DNA from: Pricia antarctica
GTDB taxonomy: Bacteria > Bacteroidota > Bacteroidia > Flavobacteriales > Flavobacteriaceae
NCBI RefSeq assembly: GCF_900101815.1
Contig: NZ_FNAO01000005.1
Coordinates: 124,001-188,000, forward strand
Reading direction: 5' to 3'
DNA length: 64,000 bases
Shown: in pieces, positions 33,710 through 43,252 of the stretch
How positions within the stretch are numbered: the stretch's first letter is position 1
How the letters are laid out: every line of letters starts with the position of its first letter
The notes under the pieces: model-generated
The model's database searches: none
Told to the model about the DNA's origin: nothing
The model's input: only the letters and a program-made list of their open reading frames with translations
Made by a program: the position numbers and the translations under genes

Positions 33710-35200
33710 ATGCATAAAAATTTTTCGGAGTACATCACAGCGTTTGACCATGTTCTAAAGAATGTGTTTCACGAAAGGTACGATATTGACCAATTCAGTA
33801 AAGTAAGGGGCATCCCCGCGGTCGCTCTGCGCGATATCATGGACAAATCCCCTTTATCGGTAGCTATACCCCAAGATTTTGGGGGTCGTGGATTAAAGGT
33901 AAAGGAGTGTTTGGGACTCTTATCGGCAGCTTCGTACGAATCCTTAGCACTGTCCCTGACTTTCGGAATAAATATTGCCCTATTCTTGGAACCCATCGCA
34001 AAATATGCCAATGCGAACGTAAAAGGGGAAATCTTCAAGCGCTTTTTGGAAAAGCGGAATATGGGAGGCCTTATGATAACCGAACCGGATTATGGCAGCA
34101 ATGCCCTGGGCATGGAGACCTATAATGAAAAGGTCGGTGACAGCTACATCATTAAGGGAACAAAGCACTGGCAAGGTTTAACGGGAATGGCCGATTTTTG
34201 GCTTATCGCCTCGCGTGAAAAAAATAGTAAGGGTAACCTGAACAGGGATATTGATTTCTTTATCTGCGATGTTACCCAACCCGGCCAACAGATTGTGGTA
34301 GAGGAATACTTTGACAATCTTGGGCTCTATATGATTCCCTATGGGAAAAACAGGGTAGATATTCGGGTCCCGTCCCAGTTCAAACTGGAACCCGAAACAT
34401 CGGGTGTGAAAATGATGCTGGATATATTGCACAGAAGTAGAATGCAATTTCCCGGGATGGCACTTGGTTTCATTAAAAGGATGCTGGACGAATGCATTAA
34501 ACAGTGTACGGAAAGAGTCGTTGGCGGCAAAAAATTAATCGAACTGGATATGGTCCAATATCAGATTTCTAGGGTGCAATGCGCCTTTACCATCGCTTCG
34601 GCCATGTGCTTTAGAAGCAGTACATATAGCGGTATCGATAAAGATCTTTCGGATGCCGGCGTACAAGCGAATACCATGAAGGCCTTCGTGACCGACCTTA
34701 TGCAAGAAGCGGCGCAGACAGCAACCCAGTTATACGGCTCGACGGGTTTTAAGATGGACAATGTTGCGGGCAGGGGAATTATGGACTCCAGGGCATTTCA
34801 AATATTCGAGGGCTCCAACGAAATGCTCTATACCCAGATTGCCGAAATAATAGGTAAGCTCATGAAACGTAAAAACGAATATGACGTTTATGGTTTTCTA
34901 AAAGGTTTCAGCCTTACGGAGAAATCGCATCCCCACTTCAAAAACACTATAAATTTTAGTTTTACTCCAGGCTTAAAACAAAGAAAATTAGTCGATTTGG
35001 GTAAAATATTCTCAAAAATTATTGCTTTGAATTTCGTGCTCGAAATGGAAGAAAAGGGCTTTAGGAAGGATTTGATAGCTAACTGTGTCGAAATTTTAAA
35101 AGGGGACGTCTCGAAATTGGTGGATTCGTTTCAAAATAAGAATACCGTCACACAGATCGATGATTATCAAGAAAATAGTTTTTGGTATGATTTTGTGTAG
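33710..35200 (+). CDS. Acyl-CoA dehydrogenase family protein
   Basis: 496 residues from the ATG at 33710 (MHKNFSEYITAFDHV), preceded by an AGGA-like sequence; an upstream frame from 33623 is less likely. The order is an N-terminal helical domain, the central beta domain with MITEPDYGSNALGMET and KGTKHWQGLTGMADFW, and the C-terminal helical domain with TATQLYGSTGFKMDN and IFEGSNEMLYTQIAE. The catalytic Glu is likely in the FEGSNEM segment. It has a longer C-terminal extension than short-chain enzymes. A TAGTTTTG element at 33652 may be the promoter. The next gene also acts on lipids. Confidence 0.9.
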   Translation: MHKNFSEYITAFDHVLKNVFHERYDIDQFSKVRGIPAVALRDIMDKSPLSVAIPQDFGGRGLKVKECLGLLSAASYESLALSLTFGINIALFLEPIAKYANANVKGEIFKRFLEKRNMGGLMITEPDYGSNALGMETYNEKVGDSYIIKGTKHWQGLTGMADFWLIASREKNSKGNLNRDIDFFICDVTQPGQQIVVEEYFDNLGLYMIPYGKNRVDIRVPSQFKLEPETSGVKMMLDILHRSRMQFPGMALGFIKRMLDECIKQCTERVVGGKKLIELDMVQYQISRVQCAFTIASAMCFRSSTYSGIDKDLSDAGVQANTMKAFVTDLMQEAAQTATQLYGSTGFKMDNVAGRGIMDSRAFQIFEGSNEMLYTQIAEIIGKLMKRKNEYDVYGFLKGFSLTEKSHPHFKNTINFSFTPGLKQRKLVDLGKIFSKIIALNFVLEMEEKGFRKDLIANCVEILKGDVSKLVDSFQNKNTVTQIDDYQENSFWYDFV

Positions 35201-35260
35201 ATGTAGAAACAGTATGGGTATCTTTACAAGGAGAACCATTTTGGTTACTTCCCTCCGGCC

Positions 35261-36022
35261 ATGAATTCTCAGATACAAATGATACAGGGCTTCGACTTTA
35301 CGGATTACAAGACCTTCTTGATATCGTTCGTATTCATCTTTCTAATCGTTTTTTTAAGGTATCTATTTTTATCGGGTGTCTATTATTGGATTTTCTTGGT
35401 AGTATACAGAAGAAAGTTTAGGAAAAGAATGTTGTCCAAGCAAGACCCAAAGGTCGGACAGATCAAAAGAGAACTTTTACTTTCCGTTTATAGCGCATTG
35501 ATTTTCACTTTTATAGGAATGGTGCTCTTGATACTCTGGCAAAAAGGATATACAACTATTTATTCCGATATCAGCGAATACCCGCTTTGGTACATACCTG
35601 TTAGCATATTGCTTTACCTCGTATTACATGACACCTATTATTACTGGTTACATCGATGGATGCACGAATCAAGGGTCATTCGCGGTTTTCATATGGAACA
35701 TCATAAAAGCGTGGACACTACGGTATTCACTTCTTTTTCGTTCCATCCTGTAGAGTCCTTCCTTCAAGCATTGATAGTTCCGGTCTTACTTTTCATTATC
35801 CCCATGAGTGTAATCGCCATCATGATTACCCTTGCGCTTATGACCATTTCGGCGATAATCAACCATGCAGGGGTTGAAATTTATCCATCGAACAAAAATT
35901 CCAGTCTCTTCCGCAAATATATTATCGGTGCGACGCATCACGACTATCATCACCGGAATTCTAAAAAACACTTTGGCCTTTATTTTACGTTTTGGGACAG
36001 ACTTATGAAAACGGAATTGTGA
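35261..36022 (+). CDS. Sterol desaturase / fatty acid hydroxylase family protein
   Basis: 253 residues with about four membrane helices and the three His clusters of the di-iron family: HRWMH, HMEHH and HDYHH near the C-terminus. These enzymes use O2 to hydroxylate or desaturate lipids at the membrane. It lies 60 bp downstream of the acyl-CoA dehydrogenase gene on the same strand, so the two may act on the same acyl chains. The specific substrate cannot be read. Confidence 0.92.
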   Translation: MNSQIQMIQGFDFTDYKTFLISFVFIFLIVFLRYLFLSGVYYWIFLVVYRRKFRKRMLSKQDPKVGQIKRELLLSVYSALIFTFIGMVLLILWQKGYTTIYSDISEYPLWYIPVSILLYLVLHDTYYYWLHRWMHESRVIRGFHMEHHKSVDTTVFTSFSFHPVESFLQALIVPVLLFIIPMSVIAIMITLALMTISAIINHAGVEIYPSNKNSSLFRKYIIGATHHDYHHRNSKKHFGLYFTFWDRLMKTEL

Positions 36023-36097
36023 GTCCGAAAGGGCTTGACTAAGGCCGAAAAAACCCAGAAATAAGCAAAATCCGCTGCCGTATAAATGTCAGACCCT

Positions 36098-36105
36098 TAT
36101 CTTTG
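36098..36105 (+). promoter_or_regulatory. -7 element of pta
   Basis: TATCTTTG is a full match to TAnnTTTG, 19 bp before the ATG at 36125. I found no TGAY-N4-RTCA box at the activator distance, so FNR-type control is not seen here. Confidence 0.5.
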
Positions 36106-36124
36106 CCATCGATAAATCTCTTTT

Positions 36125-38218
36125 ATGAGCAAAGCTGTTTACATCGCCACTACCGAACCCGATAGCGGCAAATCTATCCTATCTTTGGGCTTGATGCAAT
36201 TGCTGTTGGGCAAGGCGGCCAGAGTGGGGTATTTTAGGCCGATTATCGATGATTTCGAGCCGGGCGGTATCGACAACCATATCAATACCATAACCCAATA
36301 CTTCAATCTCGATATTCCGTTTTCCGATGCGTATGCCTTTACCCGCAGTGAAGTCATCCAACGAAAAAATGAGGACCGTGACGACGAGATTATAGGTAAA
36401 ATCATCGAAAAGTATAAGGCGGTCGAAGAGCGGTTTGATTTTGTTTTAGTGGAAGGCACCAGTTTTTCTGGGGAAGGCACAATCATCGAATTTGACATTA
36501 ATGTGGTCATTGCCAAAAACCTGGGCATTCCTGCGATTTTACTGGCCAGTGGTGTGGGCAAAACTTTAGAGGGGTTAGTGGGCAATCTGCAGATCGCGTA
36601 TGATACCTTTAAGGACAAAGGTGTAAAAGTACTCGCCGTCATTGGGAATAAAGTACTACCCGAAAATGTCGAGCTTGTAGTAGAGGGACTTCGGAAAAAA
36701 CTTCCCGCTTCAGTATTGGTCAATGCCATTCCTACAAATCCGGTTTTGGCAAACCCGTCAGTAAAGGAAATTTGTGACACCCTAAACGGGGAAATCCTTT
36801 TTGGGGAAGCCTATATCAATAATCAGGTGGACGGATTCAGCGTGGGAGCCATGCAGTTGCGCAACTACCTCGTTCATCTCAAGGAAAACGGACTCGTTAT
36901 AACTCCGGGGGATAGAGCGGACATTATTTTAGGGGCTTTACAGGCTAATATTTCAGCGAACTATCCTGCGGTTTCCGGTATTATTTTAACCGGCGGAATT
37001 ATTCCCGAAGAACCCATTCAAAAGTTGATTGAGGGCCTCTCTGAAGTAGTTCCCATCATTTCGGTACCTGGCGGCACTTTTGCCATGGCCAATCAGATCG
37101 GGGCCATCAAGTCACAGATGTATGCCGAGAACACCGAAAAAATTAAAACTTCCATCAGCGCTTTTGATAAATACGTCTCTACGGATGCTCTGGCAGAGAA
37201 CCTGATTACATTTCAGGCGGAGGGTATTACCCCCAGAATGTTTCAATACAATCTTTTAAAACGGGCAAAGACCCATAAAAAGCATATCGTACTGCCGGAA
37301 GGCACGGATGAACGCATTTTGAAGGCCGCCAAATTATTGACCGATATAGATGCCGTTGCCATCACTTTATTGGGAAACCTCAAACAGATTACCGACAAGA
37401 TCGAAAAATTAGAACTGGGCCTAGACCTGAAGAAAGTCCATATCATAGACCCTGTAGCCTCCGAAAACTTTGAGGCCTACGCCACTACCCTTTTCGAATT
37501 GCGAAAGCATAAGAACGTCGACCTTACCATGGCGCGCGACCTGATGGAAGATGTTTCCTATTTCGGCACGATGATGGTCAATCAAGGCCATGCCGACGGA
37601 ATGGTTTCCGGAGCGGTCCATACGACACAGCACACCATTTTGCCCGCATTGCAGTTTGTAAAGACGAAACCGGATGTCTCTTTGGTATCCTCCATATTTT
37701 TTATGTGCTTGCCGGATCGGGTAGTTGTTTTTGGCGATTGTGCTATCAACCCCAACCCCACCGCCGAACAGCTGGCGGAAATTGCGATATCTTCTGCGGA
37801 CACCAGCACTGCTTTCGGCATCGAACCGCGAATTGCAATGCTCTCCTACTCTTCGGGTGCGTCGGGCATCGGCGAGGATGTAGATCGCGTACGACAGGCT
37901 ACGAAAATAGTAAAACAAAAACGGCCCGATCTCAAAATCGAGGGACCAATTCAATACGACGCCGCCGTTGACCTTAAAGTAGGCCTAAGCAAATTGCCTG
38001 ACTCCCAAGTAGCCGGTAAAGCCACCGTTTTTATTTTTCCCGATCTCAACACGGGCAACAATACCTATAAAGCCGTACAACGGGAAACTGGAGCTTTAGC
38101 CATCGGCCCCATGTTGCAGGGCCTCAACAAACCGGTAAACGACCTGAGCCGCGGCTGCACGGTAGACGATATTTTTAATACGGTGGTTATTACGGCAATA
38201 CAGGCACAAGGAATTTAA
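36125..38218 (+). CDS. pta: Phosphate acetyltransferase
   Basis: 697 residues, close to the 714 of E. coli Pta. The N-terminal P-loop-like BioD domain begins YIATTEPDSGKSILSLG. The DRTGG-type regulatory domain follows (about 220-335), and the catalytic PTA domain starts near RMFQYNLLKRAKTHKKHIVL with LPEGTDERILKAA. The end has FPDLNTGNNTYKAVQRE and ALAIGPMLQGLNKPVNDLSR. It converts acetyl-CoA and phosphate to acetyl phosphate. ackA follows 88 bp later, forming the acetate overflow/ATP module that also supports fermentation when O2 is low. Confidence 0.96.
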   Translation: MSKAVYIATTEPDSGKSILSLGLMQLLLGKAARVGYFRPIIDDFEPGGIDNHINTITQYFNLDIPFSDAYAFTRSEVIQRKNEDRDDEIIGKIIEKYKAVEERFDFVLVEGTSFSGEGTIIEFDINVVIAKNLGIPAILLASGVGKTLEGLVGNLQIAYDTFKDKGVKVLAVIGNKVLPENVELVVEGLRKKLPASVLVNAIPTNPVLANPSVKEICDTLNGEILFGEAYINNQVDGFSVGAMQLRNYLVHLKENGLVITPGDRADIILGALQANISANYPAVSGIILTGGIIPEEPIQKLIEGLSEVVPIISVPGGTFAMANQIGAIKSQMYAENTEKIKTSISAFDKYVSTDALAENLITFQAEGITPRMFQYNLLKRAKTHKKHIVLPEGTDERILKAAKLLTDIDAVAITLLGNLKQITDKIEKLELGLDLKKVHIIDPVASENFEAYATTLFELRKHKNVDLTMARDLMEDVSYFGTMMVNQGHADGMVSGAVHTTQHTILPALQFVKTKPDVSLVSSIFFMCLPDRVVVFGDCAINPNPTAEQLAEIAISSADTSTAFGIEPRIAMLSYSSGASGIGEDVDRVRQATKIVKQKRPDLKIEGPIQYDAAVDLKVGLSKLPDSQVAGKATVFIFPDLNTGNNTYKAVQRETGALAIGPMLQGLNKPVNDLSRGCTVDDIFNTVVITAIQAQGI

Positions 38219-38306
38219 ATTTCAAATCACCTCCAAAGTCTCGTCGCTAAAATTCTAAAAAGGAACTTCTAATGTTCACGATTAACTTTTAACCGATACC
38301 TATTTA

Positions 38307-39491
38307 ATGAATATACTCATCATCAACGCTGGCAGCTCTTCCATAAAATTCGAGGTACTTCGAATGCCTGATGAAAAAGTCGTCTGTTCAGGCATGGTAG
38401 AACGTATCGGTTCGGATGATGCCATCCTTAAATACCGATCGGATACGTTCGAAATCGAAGAGGTAGATGCCATTGCGACCCATAATGAAGCCTTACAAAA
38501 AATCGTTGGATTTCTGCTAGATCCGCAAAGAGGTTCCATCAAGAATTTCCAAGAAATCGATGCCATCGGCCACCGAGTAGTTCACGGTGGGGATTCCTTC
38601 TCAGCAACCACGCTGATTACGGAAAAAGTTAAAGCGGAAATCCTGGAATATTCAGCCTTGGCACCTCTGCACAATCCACATAACCTGGAAGGCATCAAGG
38701 TTGCCGAAAAGCTATTTCCCAAGGCCAAACAAGTGGCGGTATTCGACACTGCCTTCCATCAGACTATGCCGGTAACGGCCCGGAAATATGCCCTTCCCGA
38801 TACATTCTTTACGGAACATCAAATCAAGGTCTACGGATTTCATGGTACGAGCCATAAATATGTTTCCGAAAAAGCAAAGTCGTATTTGGGCAATACATCC
38901 TCGAAAATCATTTCCATCCATTTGGGAAACGGTTGCAGTATGACCGCTGTCGTCAACGGTAAAAGTAGGGACCACAGTATGGGATTCGCGCCATCTAACG
39001 GATTGATCATGGGCTCTAGAAGCGGGGATATCGACCATTCTATCATTTTTTATCTTATCAATACTTTAGGGTATACCCCTGAGCAGGTGAACACCCTATT
39101 AACTAAAAAAAGCGGTATGCTCGGTCTGACCGGTTTTACGGATCTGCGAGACATTCAGGCCGGTGCGGAAAACGGAGATTTGGGCTGCCAATTGGCGTTG
39201 GACATGAACGCTTATCGCATTAAAAAGTATATTGGAGCCTACACCGCTGCCATGAACGGATTGGATGCGGTCGTCTTTACAGCCGGTATCGGCGAAAATT
39301 CAGCCACGATACGGAAAATGGTCTGTACCGATATGGACTATCTGGGAATCACGCTAGACGATTACAAAAATGAAATTCGGTCAACCGCCTTTCGAGAAAT
39401 TAACACAGAGACTTCAAAAGTGAAAATCTTGGTTATTCCAACCAATGAGGAGTTGGAGATTGCAAAGCAGGTTTTTAGTTTGGTAACTTGA
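38307..39491 (+). CDS. ackA: Acetate kinase
   Basis: 394 residues, the family length. The N-terminal NAGSSSIKF motif, GHRVVHGG, FDTAFHQTMP, the phosphate loop HLGNGCS, and FTAGIGENS with the catalytic-site residues are all present. It makes acetate and ATP from acetyl phosphate. It is in an operon with pta and possibly the SMR transporter 13 bp downstream. Confidence 0.97.
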   Translation: MNILIINAGSSSIKFEVLRMPDEKVVCSGMVERIGSDDAILKYRSDTFEIEEVDAIATHNEALQKIVGFLLDPQRGSIKNFQEIDAIGHRVVHGGDSFSATTLITEKVKAEILEYSALAPLHNPHNLEGIKVAEKLFPKAKQVAVFDTAFHQTMPVTARKYALPDTFFTEHQIKVYGFHGTSHKYVSEKAKSYLGNTSSKIISIHLGNGCSMTAVVNGKSRDHSMGFAPSNGLIMGSRSGDIDHSIIFYLINTLGYTPEQVNTLLTKKSGMLGLTGFTDLRDIQAGAENGDLGCQLALDMNAYRIKKYIGAYTAAMNGLDAVVFTAGIGENSATIRKMVCTDMDYLGITLDDYKNEIRSTAFREINTETSKVKILVIPTNEELEIAKQVFSLVT

Positions 39492-39504
39492 CGATTAAAT
39501 CAAT

Positions 39505-39852
39505 ATGCTTATGAATTGGATCCTATTGATCATCGGCGGTCTCTTTGAAACGGCGTTCGCGATAAGTTTAGGGAAGGCGCATCATACCTCAGGAAAGGAA
39601 ATGTGGCTTTGGCTCATAGCCTTTGCCATCAGTGTGAGCATAAGCATGTATCTTCTTTTTAAGGCCATAGGGGGTCAAAACGCTATTCCAGTTGGTACGG
39701 CCTATGCGGTGTGGGGGGCAATCGGTGCCATCGGTACGGTCATTGCGGGGATTATTTTATTTAGGGAACCTGTGACTTTTTGGCGGCTGTTCTTTCTCTC
39801 TACCTTGGTGATTTCGGTGGTCGGGCTGCAAATCGTGAGTAGCCAAGGATAG
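39505..39852 (+). CDS. Small multidrug resistance (SMR) transporter, SugE-like
   Basis: 115 residues with four helices. The membrane-embedded Glu in GLFETAFAISLGKA is the coupling residue of SMR proteins. GTAYAVWGAIGAIGTVIAGI is the helix-3 signature, and VWGAIG resembles the guanidinium exporter (Gdx/SugE) subtype. A second ATG 2 codons downstream is possible. It forms an antiparallel dimer exporting cations against protons. It lies 13 bp after ackA and may be transcribed with it, with no obvious metabolic link. Confidence 0.9.
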   Translation: MLMNWILLIIGGLFETAFAISLGKAHHTSGKEMWLWLIAFAISVSISMYLLFKAIGGQNAIPVGTAYAVWGAIGAIGTVIAGIILFREPVTFWRLFFLSTLVISVVGLQIVSSQG

Positions 39853-40015
39853 CGAAAATCGCCACATCTTGAGGGGGCAGATCGAAACATAACCAAGAAA
39901 ATCAATTATAATCCCGTGGCTTCTCTTGGCAATAGCGTCAAAAACATCATCGTTAAGAATCAATTTCCTAAGCGTAATCACCTAGTTTTACATTTAATAC
40001 TTAAAAATTCAACTA

Positions 40016-40357
40016 ATGAAAAATAATTCAAACATCGGATTGGCGCTTATCACAGGAGCTGCTTTGGGTGCAGCATTTTCAATTTTATTTGCTCCAGCCC
40101 GAGGGTCCGAAACCAGAAAAAAAATTGCTAAAAGCACGGAAGATGCCACTGATGCACTTCTAAGAGCCGGAGAGCAACTTAAAAATAGTACCAAAGAAAA
40201 ATTTTACGAAGGGAAAGACAATTTTGAATCCCGTTTAAATGCAATTTCCTCGCATTTACATCAAAATTCTGAAGAGTATATTCCCCTGCTAGAGAAGAAA
40301 CTGGAAGAACTCAAAAAAAAAGGTCGTAAAATCAACAAGAAAAAGGTCAAGGTATAA
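40016..40357 (+). CDS. YtxH-domain protein
   Basis: 113 residues. The N-terminal helix (IGLALITGAALGAAFSILFA) ends in the family motif PARGSETRKKI, followed by an amphipathic Lys-rich domain. YtxH proteins are general-stress envelope proteins of unknown action. It is monocistronic and closed by a strong terminator at 40388. A TAGTTTTA element at 39983 lies 26 bp upstream of the start. Confidence 0.88.
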   Translation: MKNNSNIGLALITGAALGAAFSILFAPARGSETRKKIAKSTEDATDALLRAGEQLKNSTKEKFYEGKDNFESRLNAISSHLHQNSEEYIPLLEKKLEELKKKGRKINKKKVKV

Positions 40358-40387
40358 TTCATGGCGACTTTTATAAAGCTTACAATC

Positions 40388-40413
40388 GGCCCCGACATTT
40401 CGGGGCCCTTTTT
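40388..40413 (+). terminator. Intrinsic terminator after the YtxH gene
   Basis: A perfect 8-bp stem, GGCCCCGA and TCGGGGCC, with the loop CATT is followed by CTTTTT. This is a canonical rho-independent terminator for the plus-strand gene. Confidence 0.88.
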
Positions 40414-40523
40414 AGTTAACGTATCCCCCAATAAATTACGAGAGCCTACAACCGGCAGCCATTTATTTTTACATCGAACAAAATCAAAACACTTAATTTA
40501 GTACACTCAACCAATGGCTTTCT

Positions 40524-42293
40524 ATGGGCATCGACTTGATCCTTACGTTTTGTATCATCGGTATCGGGGTATTTCTTTTTGTAAAGGACTATTTCTCGAT
40601 CGATACGACCTCGATTTTGATCATGGCTCTTTTTATAGTAGCGGGCGTACTGAGTCCCGAAGAGGGTTTTTCGGGGTTCAACCATCCGGCCACCTTGACT
40701 TTGGGTTGTATTTTTGTGGTCAGTGGCGGGGTATTCCATTCCGGAATTTTGGATGGTTTGAGCCACCGCATCGTCAAATTGGCCAAGATTCATTACTCGG
40801 TGGCATTGGTGACCTTTTGCCTGCTTTCAGGCGTGTTTTCGGCCTTTATCAATGACACTGCCGTAGTCGCCCTGCTCTTGCCGATAGCCTTGACCGTTTG
40901 CAGGGAAACGGGTATCAGCCCTGGAAAATTGTTGATGCCCATCTCTTTCGCCGCTCTTTTCGGAGGTACCTGTACCTTGATCGGAACCTCAACGAATATT
41001 CTCGTCAGCAGCTATGCCAAAAAATTCGGGTTGGAAGAGTTCGGCATGTTCGAGTTTAGTGGCGCGGCCCTTTGCCTTTTGGTCTTAGGCTTTGTTTATC
41101 TGTTTTTGGTCAGTCCGTTTTTGCTTCCCGATAGTAAAGATAACCTGCACTTGACCAAAAAGGCGGAGGAGTATATCACCGAGCTAGAAGTAGCAACGGA
41201 TTCCCCCGATAGCAACCGCACGGTCGTAAAATCGAGACTGGTCGAAAACTTTGACGTCCGTATTCTTTCGATTTTAAGGGATGGCAAACTTAATCACCAT
41301 ATAGGACCTGAAACTATTTTGTTAGAAGGTGATATTCTAAAGGTCATTGTGCCCCCTTCGAGTTTTAATAGACTTTTGGATGCCAAAGGCTACCATATTA
41401 TAGGGGATAAGCGTGCGGAAACCGACCAAAAGGACGAGACGTATCGCTTGTATGAAATCATCCTGCCCTTTGGCTCGCCATTGACCGGAAGCTCGTTACA
41501 AACGTTGATGTTCAGCCAAAAGTACCATCTATCGGTATTGGCTATCCGCCATAGAAATGAAATTATCATTGACAAACTCGCTCGGGTAGCCCTTCGGGAA
41601 GGCGATATGCTACTTGTACTCGGGAAACAGGAAACCATCGACCGTCTCGAATCGCAAAAATTAATCGTCACCCTTTCGGAATACGAGAAAAAAAAGACGA
41701 ATTATAGGAAGGCGATTCCTGCCATCCTCATCGGCATAGGCGTCATCTTGGTCGCCTCGCTCAATCTGACCGGAATTTTGATCAGCGCCATGGTCGGTGC
41801 CCTGCTTATGATATTGACGGGGGTGCTGACACCTAACGAAGCCTATAAAGTTGTGGAATGGAAAGTTATTTTCATGATGGCCGGTGTACTATCCATGGGG
41901 TCCGCCCTAGAAAAAACGGGGGGCGCGGAGCTGATCGCCCAGTTTATCGAGACCAATCTGGGGCAATACGACGCACGAATCACATTGAGCATCATCTATC
42001 TGGTCTCTTTCATATCAACCAACCTGATTTCCAGCAAGGCGACGGCCGCATTAATGGCCCCGGTGGTCATTAGCCTTGCCGCGGCCATGGAAGTCAGTTA
42101 CCGTCCCTTTTTAGTGGCGGTCATGTTTGCCTGCTCCCTGACCTTTATGACGCCTATGAGCTATCCGACGAACACCATGGTTTATGCTCCAGGTAACTAT
42201 AAGTTCAACGATTTTCTAAAGTTCGGAACGCCCCTGAACCTTATTACCTGGGTGGCGGCGTCTTTTGTTATTCCCTATTTTTTTCCATTTTGA
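40524..42293 (+). CDS. SLC13/DASS-family permease with RCK_C domains
   Basis: 589 residues. N-terminal helices carry AFINDTAVVALLLPIAL and the family Ser-Asn-Thr loop GTCTLIGTSTNILVSSYA. A cytoplasmic insert at about 205-390 holds two TrkA_C/RCK_C-like regulatory repeats (VVKSRLVENFDVRILSILRD and YEIILPFGSPLTGSSLQTL). The C-terminal half repeats the fold with MSYPTNTMVYAPGNYKF. Such proteins import sulfate, dicarboxylates or other anions with Na+. The cargo is not determined. Confidence 0.92.
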   Translation: MGIDLILTFCIIGIGVFLFVKDYFSIDTTSILIMALFIVAGVLSPEEGFSGFNHPATLTLGCIFVVSGGVFHSGILDGLSHRIVKLAKIHYSVALVTFCLLSGVFSAFINDTAVVALLLPIALTVCRETGISPGKLLMPISFAALFGGTCTLIGTSTNILVSSYAKKFGLEEFGMFEFSGAALCLLVLGFVYLFLVSPFLLPDSKDNLHLTKKAEEYITELEVATDSPDSNRTVVKSRLVENFDVRILSILRDGKLNHHIGPETILLEGDILKVIVPPSSFNRLLDAKGYHIIGDKRAETDQKDETYRLYEIILPFGSPLTGSSLQTLMFSQKYHLSVLAIRHRNEIIIDKLARVALREGDMLLVLGKQETIDRLESQKLIVTLSEYEKKKTNYRKAIPAILIGIGVILVASLNLTGILISAMVGALLMILTGVLTPNEAYKVVEWKVIFMMAGVLSMGSALEKTGGAELIAQFIETNLGQYDARITLSIIYLVSFISTNLISSKATAALMAPVVISLAAAMEVSYRPFLVAVMFACSLTFMTPMSYPTNTMVYAPGNYKFNDFLKFGTPLNLITWVAASFVIPYFFPF

Positions 42294-42487
42294 ATTGGAA
42301 CATTTGGGATGATCCACAGGAGACCGATAGATGAGAAAAAGGCTTTAACATCCATTTAAGCCCAAGGTACAGTCCATCTAAAGGTTCCATCGTCTTCGAT
42401 TTCGGCATTGTTGGCGACCAATTCCCATTTCAACGATTTGTTGCCTGCATGGCAAATTAAACACCTACCGCTAAGAAACGTAGTGAT

Positions 42488-43252
42488 CTATAGCGATTTC
42501 TCTTTATCAGAAGACCCCACCACAAGTATCGGATCTGTAAGGTAACGTTCTGGGGCGGGAATTACATATAAGGAATGGAGCACGCTTTCTTTTATCTCTA
42601 TTTTTTGCAAGGCTACGGTTTGTAGACTAGCATCAAAATGCACATGCACGTTGTACGTGCCGGTATCCACCTCTATGGTTTCGCTACTTTTTGGGTAGGC
42701 CGTGGAACGTACCTCCTTTTTCCCCTTGTTGTTCATAAAATCAAGCGAAAATGGTACGGCACCGGGCATCAGATGCATCACTCTTATTTTTCCCGTGTTT
42801 TTTTCAGCGATATAAAAATCGTTTTGAACGATCAATTGGGGCAGATAATCGTTGGCGGTAATACCCTCGGATCCTTCAACAATGGTATGCAATTTTTGCA
42901 TCGTACTTTTTCTGTTGACGGGTTGGTTTTTTTCGGGAATCCCGGTCAATACCAAGGTGTATCGGCCATCACGTCCCATACCGATTTTCTTTTCCAAAAG
43001 TAGCTTTCCGTCTGCCCAAACCTTTATAAAATAGATTTTGGCTTCGAGGGATGTATAGTTTGAAAGTTTCCCATATTTAAGTTTTAGCGAAGTCTTTTCT
43101 TGCTTTCCATCGTACAAGGTAATGGTCGCATTTTGAGTGGAAAACAGAAACTGCCCTACCCGAAACTGGGCCGGTGCGGCTTCCTTGGGTGAGCAACCCG
43201 AAAGAAGTGGGACCATCATCATCAGTACCAAAATTTTAATCCTAATTATCAT
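42488..43252 (-). CDS. DUF4397-like lipoprotein
   Basis: 254 residues with lipobox LSGC (Cys20). Two beta-sandwich-like halves are seen; the second begins GKIRVMHLMPGAVPFSLDFM and matches the opening of DUF4397 domains, and the first resembles it weakly. It is a probable outer-membrane lipoprotein with unknown function. It overlaps the upstream APC permease gene by 11 nt, so they are coupled. Confidence 0.78.
   Translation of the reverse strand: MIIRIKILVLMMMVPLLSGCSPKEAAPAQFRVGQFLFSTQNATITLYDGKQEKTSLKLKYGKLSNYTSLEAKIYFIKVWADGKLLLEKKIGMGRDGRYTLVLTGIPEKNQPVNRKSTMQKLHTIVEGSEGITANDYLPQLIVQNDFYIAEKNTGKIRVMHLMPGAVPFSLDFMNNKGKKEVRSTAYPKSSETIEVDTGTYNVHVHFDASLQTVALQKIEIKESVLHSLYVIPAPERYLTDPILVVGSSDKEKSL

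Noticed and set aside
36139-36780. Long minus-strand frame of 213 codons inside pta
   Set aside because: It lies wholly antisense to a clear pta gene; Ser/Pro-rich shadow frame.
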